Source: Gammaproteobacteria bacterium (lineage in GTDB: Bacteria > Pseudomonadota > Gammaproteobacteria > Pseudomonadales > Azotimanducaceae). From it: 64,000 nucleotides of DNA. The first letter of the stretch is position 1. Every line of letters begins with the position of its first letter. The DNA lies in assembly GCA_026708185.1 (NCBI GenBank), contig JAPOVK010000017.1, positions 186,001 through 250,000 of the forward strand, in the 5' to 3' direction. This document shows positions 27,022 to 35,842 of the stretch, piece by piece. Below the pieces are notes generated by a model. That model ran no database searches, was not told the DNA's origin, and saw only the letters and a program-made list of their open reading frames with translations. The position numbers and the translations under genes were made by a program.

Positions 27022-29472
27022 ATGTACCGAACCGATTCCCGGAAGCCAGGCAGGGCGATGCTCGTTGGCCTGACGGCGCTGGCGCTGGCAAGTGGAGCTT
27101 TGGCCGAGACCAGGCCCAACGTCGTCCTCGTCATGGCAGACGACATGGGCTGGGCGCAGACCGGCTACTACGGCCATCCCGTCATGAAAACGCCGAACCT
27201 CGACGCGATGGCGCACAACGGTCTGAGGATGGACCGGTTCTATGCCGGCGCGCCGAGTTGCACCCCGACCCGGGCCTCTGTACTCACAGGCCGGACCAAC
27301 GACCGAACGGGTGCGTTTCGCGTCGGACATTCCATCAACAAGCAGGAAAAGCTGCTCTCGACGGCGTTCCGGGACGCCGGCTATGCAACGGCCCACTTCG
27401 GCAAGTGGCACCTGAACCAGGGCGGCCCCAAAGGCCATCCACTGCCCGCCGATGACCCGCACAATCCGGGGGAGCTCGGGTTCGACTACTGGCTGAGTGC
27501 GACAAGTGGGTTCGATCGATTCGACCTCGAGGGCGGCCGGTTCGAACTCAGCCGCAACGGCACGGTCGAGCAGTTCCAGGGGGACGGCTCGGAAGTCATC
27601 GTTGATGAAGCCCTGAAATACATCGCAACCCAAGTTGCCGCCGACAAGCCGGTGTTCGTCGTCATCTGGTACTCGGCACCACACGGACCGTGGGAGGCTT
27701 CCGAGGAAGACATCGAGCCGTTCCTGGGAGTCGTCGATCGAACGTCGGCGCACATGCATGGCGAGATCGTCGCCATCGACCGGTCGATCGGGCACCTGAG
27801 ATCCGGCCTTAAGGACCTCGGAATAGCCGACAACACGCTCATCTGGTTCACGAGCGACAACGGCGGGACCCCCAACATCGACTACCCGGCGAACTGCAGC
27901 GCGGCACTGGATCCGGATCTGACGAGCGAGGAAACCAGGGCCTTGGGCTGCTACCGCGGCGTCCGTCCGGACAGCACCGGTCACCTTCGCGGATTCAAGA
28001 AGGACTTCTACGAGGGAGGGCTGCGCGTACCCACCGTCGTCGAATGGCCCGCCGGAATAGCACCTCGGGTGTCGAACTTCCCCGCGGGGACCGTCGACAT
28101 GTTCCCCACATTGATCGACGTGGCGGGGCTCGATCCCGACGCCATCAACGAGGTCCACGACGGCATCTCGCTGGCCGAAGTCTTCAAGTCGGAACCGGCG
28201 CGGCGCGATCAACCGTTGGGATTCCGGGCGAGCGACGGACGGATGTGGCTGGACAACGACTGGAAGCTCGTTCAGAACGTCAGCTACGCGGACGGGGAGT
28301 TCGTCACCGAGCCCTTCGAGTTGTACAACGTCATCGGCGATCCGAGCGAAGAGCAGAACTTGATTGGCTTGTATCCTGAACTCGCCGAGCGCATGCGTAG
28401 GCAACTGGATTCCTGGAGCCTCTCGGTGAGCCGCAGCGCATTGGGCTACGACTACCCCGAAGGCAAGGTGCTTCCTTCGGGTCGCGAGCCCGACCCCGAT
28501 GTCGACGAGCGCCGGAGAATGCGAATGAAGGAATGGGCGGAGGAAGTGGAAAGAGCTGCGAAGATACCGACTCGACGAAAGCAGGCCGACATGACGGACA
28601 CTTCGAACCCCGGCAACCTCGTCCACTACCCGGACTTCCCCACCGAACTCCTGGCCCCACGTCCCGTGGACGTCTGGTTGCCCGAGGCCTACGAGGCCGC
28701 GCCTGGCGATCGGTTTCCGGTCATCTACATGCACGATGGCCAGTTTCTGTTCGATCGCGGCCATTCGCCCTACGTGGGAACGGACTGGCTCTGGGATGTG
28801 GACAGAACCATGACGCGGCTCATCCGGGACGGGGAAATCCGACCGGCGATCGTCGTCTCGGTGTGGATGAACGAGACGGAGAAGGCCAGTCGGGGAGCCG
28901 AGTACTTGCCGGAGAAGATGATGACCGGTGAAGTCAGACAGCGGGTTTACGAGCAGCACCCGGACTTGGCGAGCCAGGAGCTCGCATCCGACAACTATCT
29001 CAAGTTCCTGGTCCAAGAGCTCAAGCCGTTCATCGACCGGAACTACCGCACGCGGCCGGGTCGGGAAGACACGTACCTCATGGGGTCGAGCATGGGCGGC
29101 ATGATCTCCGCGTACGCCATCGCGGAATACCCCGATGTCTTCGGGGGTGCGGCCTGCCTGTCGACCGACTGGACCTTCGGCGACGGGGCCTTCGTCGACT
29201 GGCTAAACGACCACTGGCCGGCGGCTGGATCGCACCGCGTCTATTTCGACCACGGTACGGCGACGTACGACGCCGCCTACGGACCGCACCAACGGAAGAT
29301 GGATGGCGTATTGCGCAGCAAGGGCTACCGAGCCGGTGATGACTGGATCACGCGACGGTTCGAAGGGGCCGACCACACGCCGAGAGCCTGGGCTAAGCGC
29401 CTGCACATTCCATTGCAGTTCCTGCTGGCTACGCCGGGTGCGCCGACGCCGAAAGCAAACACGACGCACTGA
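27022..29472 (+). CDS. Exported sulfatase fused to an Esterase-D/CE1-like alpha/beta hydrolase
   Basis: 816 residues. Signal peptide (VGLTALALASGALA), then a sulfatase domain to about residue 490: NVVLVMADDMGW, formylglycine motif SCTPTRASVLTG with Cys near 80, GKWHLNQGG, FTSDNGGTP. A charged linker (RRMRMKEWAEEVERAAK) leads to Met 524, after which the sequence restarts like an independent esterase: PVIYMHDGQ, YLMGSSMGGMISAYAIAEYPDVFGG (nucleophile Ser near 690) and a C-terminal His in EGADHTPRAW. It probably removes sulfate and acyl groups from one polysaccharide or natural product; this is inferred. The Cys sulfatase needs a maturation enzyme not seen here. Confidence 0.88.
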   Translation: MYRTDSRKPGRAMLVGLTALALASGALAETRPNVVLVMADDMGWAQTGYYGHPVMKTPNLDAMAHNGLRMDRFYAGAPSCTPTRASVLTGRTNDRTGAFRVGHSINKQEKLLSTAFRDAGYATAHFGKWHLNQGGPKGHPLPADDPHNPGELGFDYWLSATSGFDRFDLEGGRFELSRNGTVEQFQGDGSEVIVDEALKYIATQVAADKPVFVVIWYSAPHGPWEASEEDIEPFLGVVDRTSAHMHGEIVAIDRSIGHLRSGLKDLGIADNTLIWFTSDNGGTPNIDYPANCSAALDPDLTSEETRALGCYRGVRPDSTGHLRGFKKDFYEGGLRVPTVVEWPAGIAPRVSNFPAGTVDMFPTLIDVAGLDPDAINEVHDGISLAEVFKSEPARRDQPLGFRASDGRMWLDNDWKLVQNVSYADGEFVTEPFELYNVIGDPSEEQNLIGLYPELAERMRRQLDSWSLSVSRSALGYDYPEGKVLPSGREPDPDVDERRRMRMKEWAEEVERAAKIPTRRKQADMTDTSNPGNLVHYPDFPTELLAPRPVDVWLPEAYEAAPGDRFPVIYMHDGQFLFDRGHSPYVGTDWLWDVDRTMTRLIRDGEIRPAIVVSVWMNETEKASRGAEYLPEKMMTGEVRQRVYEQHPDLASQELASDNYLKFLVQELKPFIDRNYRTRPGREDTYLMGSSMGGMISAYAIAEYPDVFGGAACLSTDWTFGDGAFVDWLNDHWPAAGSHRVYFDHGTATYDAAYGPHQRKMDGVLRSKGYRAGDDWITRRFEGADHTPRAWAKRLHIPLQFLLATPGAPTPKANTTH

Positions 29473-29500
29473 TTCGTACTCAAGAAGAGGTTGAAAGAAG

Positions 29501-29890
29501 ATGGCGAGCAACCACGTCCGACAGGGTTTCGGTACGGTGAGGCCGTACCTTTACGGACCCTACGAACTGCCCGAGTTCCTGACCGCCGTGTTCGATGCGC
29601 GGGAAATGGAGCGGCACGAGGCCTCGGGGCGACGCGCCGCGCACGTCGAGCTAGCAATCGGCGACAGCGTGATCGTGGTCGAAGCCGGGGAGATGCCCCC
29701 GGCGGTCAACCCGACAGAGGCGTCGATCTACGTTTACATCGAGGATGTCGACGCGGCCTATCGGCGCGCCTTGGATGCTGGCGCGGAGGCGATCACTGCG
29801 CCCGAGGACAAGCCGTACGGCGAGCGGGGCTGCGGATTCCGGGCGTGCGGAAACACGTGGTGGGTGGCGACGCACCTCGGATCTGGATAG
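29501..29890 (+). CDS. VOC-superfamily (glyoxalase/PhnB-like) protein
   Basis: 129 residues with paired beta-alpha-beta-beta-beta modules: VRPYLYGPYELPEFL, HVELAIGDSVIVVEAGE, ASIYVYIEDVDAAYRRALDAGAEAI and GERGCGFRACGNTWWVATH. This resembles PhnB-like VOC proteins. Metal ligands cannot be fixed from sequence alone. It starts 28 bp after the sulfatase fusion with GAAAGAAG upstream and is probably in the same transcript. Confidence 0.8.
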   Translation: MASNHVRQGFGTVRPYLYGPYELPEFLTAVFDAREMERHEASGRRAAHVELAIGDSVIVVEAGEMPPAVNPTEASIYVYIEDVDAAYRRALDAGAEAITAPEDKPYGERGCGFRACGNTWWVATHLGSG

Positions 29891-29953
29891 GGCATGGGTT
29901 CGCGCTCCGCCACCTCGGAACGGTGCCCTGGTTACGCGTTCTGCGCGTTTTGT

Positions 29954-29995
29954 TGCGCGATACGACTAATCGCGCAATTGACCTTGCGCAATTGA
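29954..29995. promoter_or_regulatory. Inverted and direct repeats upstream of fumC
   Basis: TGCGCGAT (29954-29961) and ATCGCGCA (29969-29976) form an inverted repeat. GCGCAATTGA is then repeated directly at 29972-29981 and 29986-29995. The block lies ~150 bp before fumC and ~65 bp after the VOC stop. An operator or a terminator are both possible. Confidence 0.4.
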
Positions 29996-30142
29996 TACCG
30001 GTGCCCGGGTTGGGGAGCCTCCGGAACGCCTCTTGGGCGTCCCACACCGTACCTATACAAGCTGCGCCGGAGTCCGCAAGATGACTTGGTGTGTGCGAGG
30101 GACGTGCCTCGGGGCCGCAGGTTCAGGGCCAATGGGAATCGC

Positions 30143-31528
30143 ATGACCACCGAAGATCGAACGGTGCGCGACAGCATGGGTGAGCTGAGCGTGCCATCCG
30201 GTGCGCTGTGGGATGCACAGACGCAGCGGGCCGTCGTGAACTTCCCGATCAGCGGCCTGCGCATGCCTCGGCAGTTCATCCGCGCCCTGGGCTTGATCAA
30301 GTGGGCTGCCGCCGCGACGCACGACGATCTCGGGCTGATCCCCGCCGAGTTGGCCGACGCCATCAAGTCGGCCGCGATCGAGGTCGCCGAAGGGCGACAC
30401 GACGACCAATTCCCGGTGGACGTCTTCCAGACGGGATCCGGCACAAGCTCGAACATGAACGCCAACGAGGTCATCGCCAACCTGGCGTCCCGCGTTCGTG
30501 GCAAGCCCGTTCACCCCAATGACGACGTCAACAAAGGGCAGAGCAGCAACGACGTGATTCCGTCTGCGATCCACGTCAGCGCGGCGCTCGGCGTCACGGA
30601 GTCTCTGCTGCCGGCGCTGAACCATCTGGCCAATGTCATCGAGCGCAAGTCAAAGGCGTTGCCCGGGATCGTCAAGACGGGTCGGACCCATCTCATGGAT
30701 GCCATGCCGATTCGCCTCGAGCAGGAGTTGTCGGGGTGGGCTTCGCAGATCAGGAACGCCCATCAGCGCATTGCCGGTTGCCTGACACGTCTGACCGCCT
30801 TGGCGCAGGGGGGCACGGCGGTCGGCACCGGCATCAACGCCCATCCCGAGTTCGGCGCTCGCGTGGCAGCGCACTTGTCGCAGCAGACGGGCATCGCGTT
30901 TCGACCCGCCGACAGTCACTTCGAAGCGATGAGCTCCCAGGACACGGCCGTGGAACTGTCGGGCCAGATCAAGACCGCGGCCGTGAGCCTGCTCAAGATC
31001 GCCAATGATTTGCGTTGGATGAACAGCGGCCCATTGGCGGGCGTGGGCGAAATCGAGCTGCCGGCCCTGCAGCCCGGCAGCAGCATCATGCCGGGGAAGG
31101 TGAATCCGGTGATTCCCGAGGCCGTCGCAATGGCGGCGGCCCAGGTGATCGGCAACGACACGACCATCACCGTCGCCGGGCAATCGGGTAACTTTCAGCT
31201 CAACGTCATGCTGCCAGTGATTGCTCACAATCTTTTGCAAAGTATTGAAATACTGTGCAATTCATCGAGACTGATGGCTGATTCCACCATTGCCGGTTTC
31301 ACCGTCAACGAAGATCGCATGCGGGCCGCTCTACAACGCAACCCCATACTGGTCACGGCATTGAATCACCTCATCGGTTACGACAAGGGGGCCGAGATCG
31401 CCAAGCGCGCCTACCGGGAAGGGCGGTCGATCATCGACGTGGCCGCCGAGGAAACCGAACTAAGCCGGGAAGAGCTTGAATCGCTGCTGGACCCCGCCGC
31501 GCTGACGCAGGGAGGTATCAAGGGCTAG
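30143..31528 (+). CDS. fumC: Class II fumarate hydratase
   Basis: Reversible hydration of fumarate to malate in the TCA cycle. About 461 residues, the class II norm. The TGSGTSSNMNANEV, KGQSSNDVIPSAIH and KTGRTHLMDAMP substrate-site segments are intact, as is the fumarate lyase signature GSSIMPGKVNP. ATG 30143 chosen because upstream frame residues do not match the family. Monocistronic, with a 252-bp leader region containing repeats. Confidence 0.95.
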   Translation: MTTEDRTVRDSMGELSVPSGALWDAQTQRAVVNFPISGLRMPRQFIRALGLIKWAAAATHDDLGLIPAELADAIKSAAIEVAEGRHDDQFPVDVFQTGSGTSSNMNANEVIANLASRVRGKPVHPNDDVNKGQSSNDVIPSAIHVSAALGVTESLLPALNHLANVIERKSKALPGIVKTGRTHLMDAMPIRLEQELSGWASQIRNAHQRIAGCLTRLTALAQGGTAVGTGINAHPEFGARVAAHLSQQTGIAFRPADSHFEAMSSQDTAVELSGQIKTAAVSLLKIANDLRWMNSGPLAGVGEIELPALQPGSSIMPGKVNPVIPEAVAMAAAQVIGNDTTITVAGQSGNFQLNVMLPVIAHNLLQSIEILCNSSRLMADSTIAGFTVNEDRMRAALQRNPILVTALNHLIGYDKGAEIAKRAYREGRSIIDVAAEETELSREELESLLDPAALTQGGIKG

Positions 31529-31534
31529 GCCACC

Positions 31535-32200
31535 TCACCTTGGCCGGGGGATCTTGTGCTCCTCCGGCAAGGTGCAGATGCGTTCCATCCGTGTGACGGT
31601 GCCGTCGACGTACTCCCACACAAGCTGCTCGCCGTCACGGTAGCGCCGCACCACGACAGGCCCCCAGCCGAAGATGTGGAAGTCCAGAACACCGTCATTC
31701 CAGATCATGCTGGCGGATGATCGAGCGCAATAGGGCCTTCCGCCGATCCTGAACGCCACCGAGCCCCGGGTGTCGTTGGTGTTCTCGCCCAGCGTGCTGT
31801 TAGGGCCGTAGTCGTGAATGACGCCGCTGCTGGTGACGACCACGCGGCGGCCGCACTGTTCGATGCGTTCCACGTGACCCACGCGTCCCTCGACCCCCAG
31901 CCAAAGGCCGCGGATGTCATCGGCCCCGGCCACCAGCGGCTCGGTGCAACGGCCAAGGATCGGCAACGGGAAGTGGGTGTAGCTGCAGTCCGGGGTGTTG
32001 CCCTTGGGTATGTCCCGGGCCAACTTCCCGCTGCCATCGAGCTCAGGTATTTCGCAGTAGTCGACCGCGCTCCCATCGCCTGCAAGCGTCGCAGGGTCGG
32101 TCGTGAGGGGTGGTCTCGGCGAAAGAAAGATGCCCCAGAACGCAAGCAGGACCAAAACAACGAGGACGCCCACGGCCCATCGGACGATTCGCCAAATCAT
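31535..32200 (-). CDS. Membrane-anchored protein of unknown function
   Basis: 221 residues. A single N-terminal transmembrane anchor (VLVVLVLLAFWGIFL) is followed by a soluble, mostly beta domain with six cysteines (for example CEIPEL, DCSYTHF, GRCTEP, EQCGRR, PYCARS, ICTLPEE), suggesting a disulfide-bonded periplasmic fold. I do not recognise the family. It starts 24 bp downstream of the carboxylesterase stop on the same strand and is probably co-transcribed; convergent with fumC. Confidence 0.6.
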   Translation of the reverse strand: MIWRIVRWAVGVLVVLVLLAFWGIFLSPRPPLTTDPATLAGDGSAVDYCEIPELDGSGKLARDIPKGNTPDCSYTHFPLPILGRCTEPLVAGADDIRGLWLGVEGRVGHVERIEQCGRRVVVTSSGVIHDYGPNSTLGENTNDTRGSVAFRIGGRPYCARSSASMIWNDGVLDFHIFGWGPVVVRRYRDGEQLVWEYVDGTVTRMERICTLPEEHKIPRPR

Positions 32201-32224
32201 CGTGCCGTTACCTCGTTCCGCCTT

Positions 32225-33823
32225 CTACGAACGTCGACTCTCCCAGATCGCCCGTATGTGAGCGTCCGGGTCGCTGATCACTTCGCTGCGCGCATTCAAC
32301 ATCATCGTCTGACGCCGCTCGGCGTCGAACTCGGGCCATTCGGGTAGTCCTGACGCCGCGGGTACGCCCGTGCGGGCGAACGCGGCCCAGGCATCGGTGA
32401 TGCTGTCTGCCAAGGCTTGCGCTTCCGCCACGTCGCCTTCGTCACCCAGGCACGCTCCCAAGGTCGACAGGTTGTTGAACATGAACGCGGCGTCGAAGCC
32501 GTGGAATGCACCGAAGGCACCCTTGAGGCCCTGGGTCTCGTACTCGAACTGGTACATGTAGGTCTTGGCGTTGCTGGTATCGCTGTGGACTTCGGCCGCT
32601 TGGATCGATCGCATACGGTACAGGGCGTCGGATTGAATGCGCTCGAGCACGGTGTAGCTGTCACTGTCCGGCAAGGCGGATTTGTATTCTCCGATCAATG
32701 CTTTACGTTCGTCTTTGGTGTTCCCGATGAGGCCGTGGAACAGGCTGTTGCCGATCTGAATCGCCAGCAGCTTGGGCAACGGCATCGGCAGTACGGCAAC
32801 CCGGCCATCGTGCCGGCAGTTGCCCACCAGCAGGTCGATGTTGCGCACCCTGGCGTTCGACATGGCCACGAGGACGTCCTCGGGCATGAACTCCGTGTGG
32901 TAGGCGCCGGCGGCGGGGAGGCGAATGCGGCTCATCTCGCCGTACGGTTCGCCCCGGCGGTACAGCATGGTCTGCATCTTCGAGCCGACGATGACGTCGT
33001 TGGACACCTCGGCAAGCGCCTCGACATCGCCGACGGGTACCTTCATTGCCTTCAACACGTCCGGGGTGAACTTGTGATGGTCCGCAATGTCGATCATGAC
33101 GATCGGGCCGCTCATCACCACCGCGCGATGGAACAAGCCTTCGCTCTTCGGCGAAGACAGCAGGGCCCAGACGCAGGTTCCGCCCGCCGATTGGCCGACG
33201 ACCGTCACGTTGTTCGGGTCACCGCCGAATGGCTCGATGTTGTCTTGGACCCACTGCAACGCTGCCACGACATCCATGAACCCGCGATTGCCGACGCAGA
33301 CGGCGTCGTCGAAGAGCCCGTCGGCGGCCAGAAAGCCGATCCCGCCCAAGCGGTAGTTGATACTCACGACGACAACGTTCCCTCGCTTCGCTAGGGCGCC
33401 GCCGTCCGCGCTGGGGGGACTGCTGCCACCGCTGGCGAGCCCACCGCCGTGGATGAAGAAGATGACGGGCAGCTTTTCGTCCGAGGCGGGGGCCTCCGCC
33501 GGCGTCCAGACGTTGAGCGAGAGGCAGTCCGGACCGGGTTCGGTCATGCCGCCGAGCATGTCCATCATCGCCGCCCCGGCCTTGGGCATCAGCCAACCGG
33601 GCACGGACGGAACATTCTGGGGCGCTGACGGACCGAACTGTGTTGCGTCGAAGGTGCCCGCGAGGACCGGACGCGGTTTCGGCGCAAGCCAGCGGTTGAT
33701 GCCTTCAATGGGCGCAGCGTAGGGAATACCCTTGAAGCTCACGATGCCATCCGCGAACCGGCCCCGGATCAGGCCATCGCCCACTGCAACTGCTGGGTCA
33801 GATGCGAGACCAACTGCGGTCAC
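32225..33823 (-). CDS. Type-B carboxylesterase
   Basis: 532 residues of the COesterase alpha/beta-hydrolase family. FKGIPYAAP near the N-terminus, CLSLNVWTP, IHGGGLASGGSS oxyanion region, nucleophile elbow GQSAGGTCVWALL with Ser near 210, and GFDAAFMFNN carrying a His-type segment. No clear signal peptide. Hydrolyses carboxylic esters; the natural substrate is unknown. Confidence 0.88.
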   Translation of the reverse strand: MTAVGLASDPAVAVGDGLIRGRFADGIVSFKGIPYAAPIEGINRWLAPKPRPVLAGTFDATQFGPSAPQNVPSVPGWLMPKAGAAMMDMLGGMTEPGPDCLSLNVWTPAEAPASDEKLPVIFFIHGGGLASGGSSPPSADGGALAKRGNVVVVSINYRLGGIGFLAADGLFDDAVCVGNRGFMDVVAALQWVQDNIEPFGGDPNNVTVVGQSAGGTCVWALLSSPKSEGLFHRAVVMSGPIVMIDIADHHKFTPDVLKAMKVPVGDVEALAEVSNDVIVGSKMQTMLYRRGEPYGEMSRIRLPAAGAYHTEFMPEDVLVAMSNARVRNIDLLVGNCRHDGRVAVLPMPLPKLLAIQIGNSLFHGLIGNTKDERKALIGEYKSALPDSDSYTVLERIQSDALYRMRSIQAAEVHSDTSNAKTYMYQFEYETQGLKGAFGAFHGFDAAFMFNNLSTLGACLGDEGDVAEAQALADSITDAWAAFARTGVPAASGLPEWPEFDAERRQTMMLNARSEVISDPDAHIRAIWESRRS

Positions 33824-33888
33824 CAGCTATTCCTCGTTTCAGGCCGTCTGGCGCCGTTCTACCACCAACGTCCGGCTCCCGCCAACGC

Positions 33889-33956
33889 GCCTGCTACGCA
33901 GGCGTGCCTGCTACGCAGGCGTGCCTGCTACGCAGGCGTGCCTGCTACGCAGGCGT
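33889..33956. repeat. 17-bp hairpin unit repeated four times beside a stop codon
   Basis: Four identical contiguous units GCCTGCTACGCAGGCGT starting at 33889, 33906, 33923 and 33940. Each contains the inverted repeat GCCTGC-TAC-GCAGGC. The array begins one base beyond the stop codon (33958-33960) of the minus-strand DUF1330 gene, and each unit carries a TAG on that strand. Confidence 0.92.
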
Positions 33957-33957
33957 G

Positions 33958-34668
33958 CTACCGCGTCGGAAATGCAATCGTCCCTGCCATCCCTGGCTCG
34001 CGGTACGCGTTGTTGGCAGCCTGCCACTCATCGCTCGCCAGCATGGACTGTAAGGCTTCGAACGACGGATACCGCACCAGGACGAAATGTTCCCACTCGT
34101 CGTCGCTGACCATCGCCTGATCCGCGGCCAAGGACAGCTCGACGTTGCCGCCGAGATCTTGAATCAGGCGTGCCGCGACCTCGCCGTAACGGAAGAACGA
34201 CGCTCTTCCTTCGTCGCCGTGGTAGCGCAGCAGGTTGACGACGAAGACTTCCTCGTCGGAGTTTCGCTGCATGTCCTCGAGCGGTGGCGGCGTCACGGGC
34301 AACGGGCCGGCGCCGCGCGTGAAGGCGTAGAGCAGGCGCGCCGCCAGGCCCGCAGTGCGGTCGGCGATGGCAGCCTGGTAGGCGGGGCTGTCCTGCATGT
34401 CGAGCCAGGCCGCCCGGCGCGGGTAGTAGACGAGCGCCACGCCGTCCCAGTGATCCCCCGCGAGGCTGTTGCCGCTGTAGAGCACGCGCCCGCCGCGGGC
34501 GGCGATTTCGCGCCCGGCGACGGTACCGTAACGGGCGTAGCGCTCACGGCCGCCGGGTTCGGCGTACTTGAGCAGATTCACCATGACGATCGGATCGTCA
34601 TCGGGTCGGGAACGAAGCGCCGCGATGCTCTCGTCGCTGGGGTTCACAGCGCTGGTGGGGTTCGTCAT
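33958..34668 (-). CDS. Tandem DUF1330-like (dimeric alpha-beta barrel) protein
   Basis: 236 residues made of two ~100-residue ferredoxin-like repeats, each with the pattern VMVNLLKYA...YARYGTVA...VALVYYPRRAAWLDM and FVVNLLRYHG...FFRYGEVA...FVLVRYPSFEALQSM. Each half ends with the SPAYQAA / DEWQAAN type of helix. Family function unknown. Divergent from the purine nucleoside permease across 88 bp. The stop abuts a tandem hairpin array. Confidence 0.82.
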   Translation of the reverse strand: MTNPTSAVNPSDESIAALRSRPDDDPIVMVNLLKYAEPGGRERYARYGTVAGREIAARGGRVLYSGNSLAGDHWDGVALVYYPRRAAWLDMQDSPAYQAAIADRTAGLAARLLYAFTRGAGPLPVTPPPLEDMQRNSDEEVFVVNLLRYHGDEGRASFFRYGEVAARLIQDLGGNVELSLAADQAMVSDDEWEHFVLVRYPSFEALQSMLASDEWQAANNAYREPGMAGTIAFPTR

Positions 34669-34756
34669 CCGATCGCTCCAGTCATGGTTTGGCCGGGGCG
34701 GCCACGGTCACGTTAACATCGCCGCCGTTCTTCGCCGTGCTAGCGCCGTCCCACTG

Positions 34757-35842
34757 ATGATACGCACCCCAGGCATCGTCTCGGCAGCCCTTCTACTAGC
34801 CGGCGTCTGCGCGTCTGCAAGCGAATCCCCAACTGCGCAATCGGCCGTTCCCGACGTGAACCCTGTGCGCGTGGTTGTCGTGACCATGTGGGAGCGGGGT
34901 GCCGACGAGGGCGACGAGCCGGGCGAGTTCCAGTTCTGGAAGGCGCCGAGGTCCCTAACCGAGCGCTTCGCTCTGCCACACGGCGACCATGACCTCTACT
35001 ACAACCGCGAGTCGCAGATCCTCGGCATGGTGACCGGCGTCGGCACCGCGAAGTCGGCCGCCACCACGATGGCCGTCGGCCTCGATCCACGTTTCGATCT
35101 CACGCGCGCCTACTGGCTGGTGGCCGGCGTTGCCGGCATCGATCCGGAGGACGCCTCGATCGGCTCGGCGGTCTGGTCCGCCTATCTCGTCGACGGCGAT
35201 CTCGGCTACGAACTCGACGCCCGGGAGATCCCGGCCGGCTGGGAGACGGGGTTCTTCGCGATCGGGTCGACTTCCCCGACGGACCCGGACAAGCGGGAGC
35301 CGCGCGGCGAGGTGTTTCTCGTCAACCCGGGTTTGCGGGACTGGGCGTTTCAGCTAACCAAGGACCTGACACTGCCTGACGATCCGGCGCTAGCGGCGGC
35401 TCGGGCGCCGTATGCCAACCATCCGAATGCCCGGAAGCCGCCGTTCGTCGCCCGCGGGGGCCACATCGCGGCCTCGACCTTCTGGCACGGCGCGCTGAAG
35501 AACGCCTGGGCCAACGACTACGTGCGGTACTGGACCGAAGGCCGCACCGATTTCTACACGTCGGCCATGGAAGACACCGGGACATATCGGGCCATCGACT
35601 ACCTGGACCGCGCTGGCCGGGTAGACGCCAGCCGTTTCATGGTGCTGCGCGCTGGGAGCAACTACACCATGCCGCCGCCCGGGATCAGCGCGGCCGAATA
35701 CCTGCTGCGGGAGAGCGAAGGCTATTCCGGGATGATCGCCTCGCTCGAGTCGCTCTATCTCGTCGGTTCGACCGTCATCGACGAACTGCTCGGGAACTGG
35801 GCTCACTACGCCGAGCACGTGCCGGGCGTGGACGCCGATTGA
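34757..35842 (+). CDS. Purine nucleoside permease (NUP) family protein, exported
   Basis: 361 residues. Signal peptide PGIVSAALLLAGVCASA, then VRVVVVTMWERG, GMVTGVGTAKSAATTMAVG, YWLVAGVAGIDPEDASIGSAVW, and an ASTFWHGALKNAWANDYVRYW segment. Yeast NUP transports nucleosides; the fold is related to nucleoside phosphorylases, and bacterial exported members may bind or split nucleosides in the periplasm. ATG 34757 was chosen because it starts the signal peptide. Overlaps the GDPD gene (TGATG). Confidence 0.85.
   Translation: MIRTPGIVSAALLLAGVCASASESPTAQSAVPDVNPVRVVVVTMWERGADEGDEPGEFQFWKAPRSLTERFALPHGDHDLYYNRESQILGMVTGVGTAKSAATTMAVGLDPRFDLTRAYWLVAGVAGIDPEDASIGSAVWSAYLVDGDLGYELDAREIPAGWETGFFAIGSTSPTDPDKREPRGEVFLVNPGLRDWAFQLTKDLTLPDDPALAAARAPYANHPNARKPPFVARGGHIAASTFWHGALKNAWANDYVRYWTEGRTDFYTSAMEDTGTYRAIDYLDRAGRVDASRFMVLRAGSNYTMPPPGISAAEYLLRESEGYSGMIASLESLYLVGSTVIDELLGNWAHYAEHVPGVDAD

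Noticed and set aside
26830-29016. Long open frame antisense to the sulfatase-esterase fusion, continuous with the dioxygenase frame
   Set aside because: The sense strand has clear sulfatase and esterase motifs; the antisense product is His/Arg/Val-rich with no domain. High GC makes long antisense frames common.
33889-33956. CRISPR array
   Set aside because: Units are 17 bp and contiguous with no variable spacers, and no cas genes are present.
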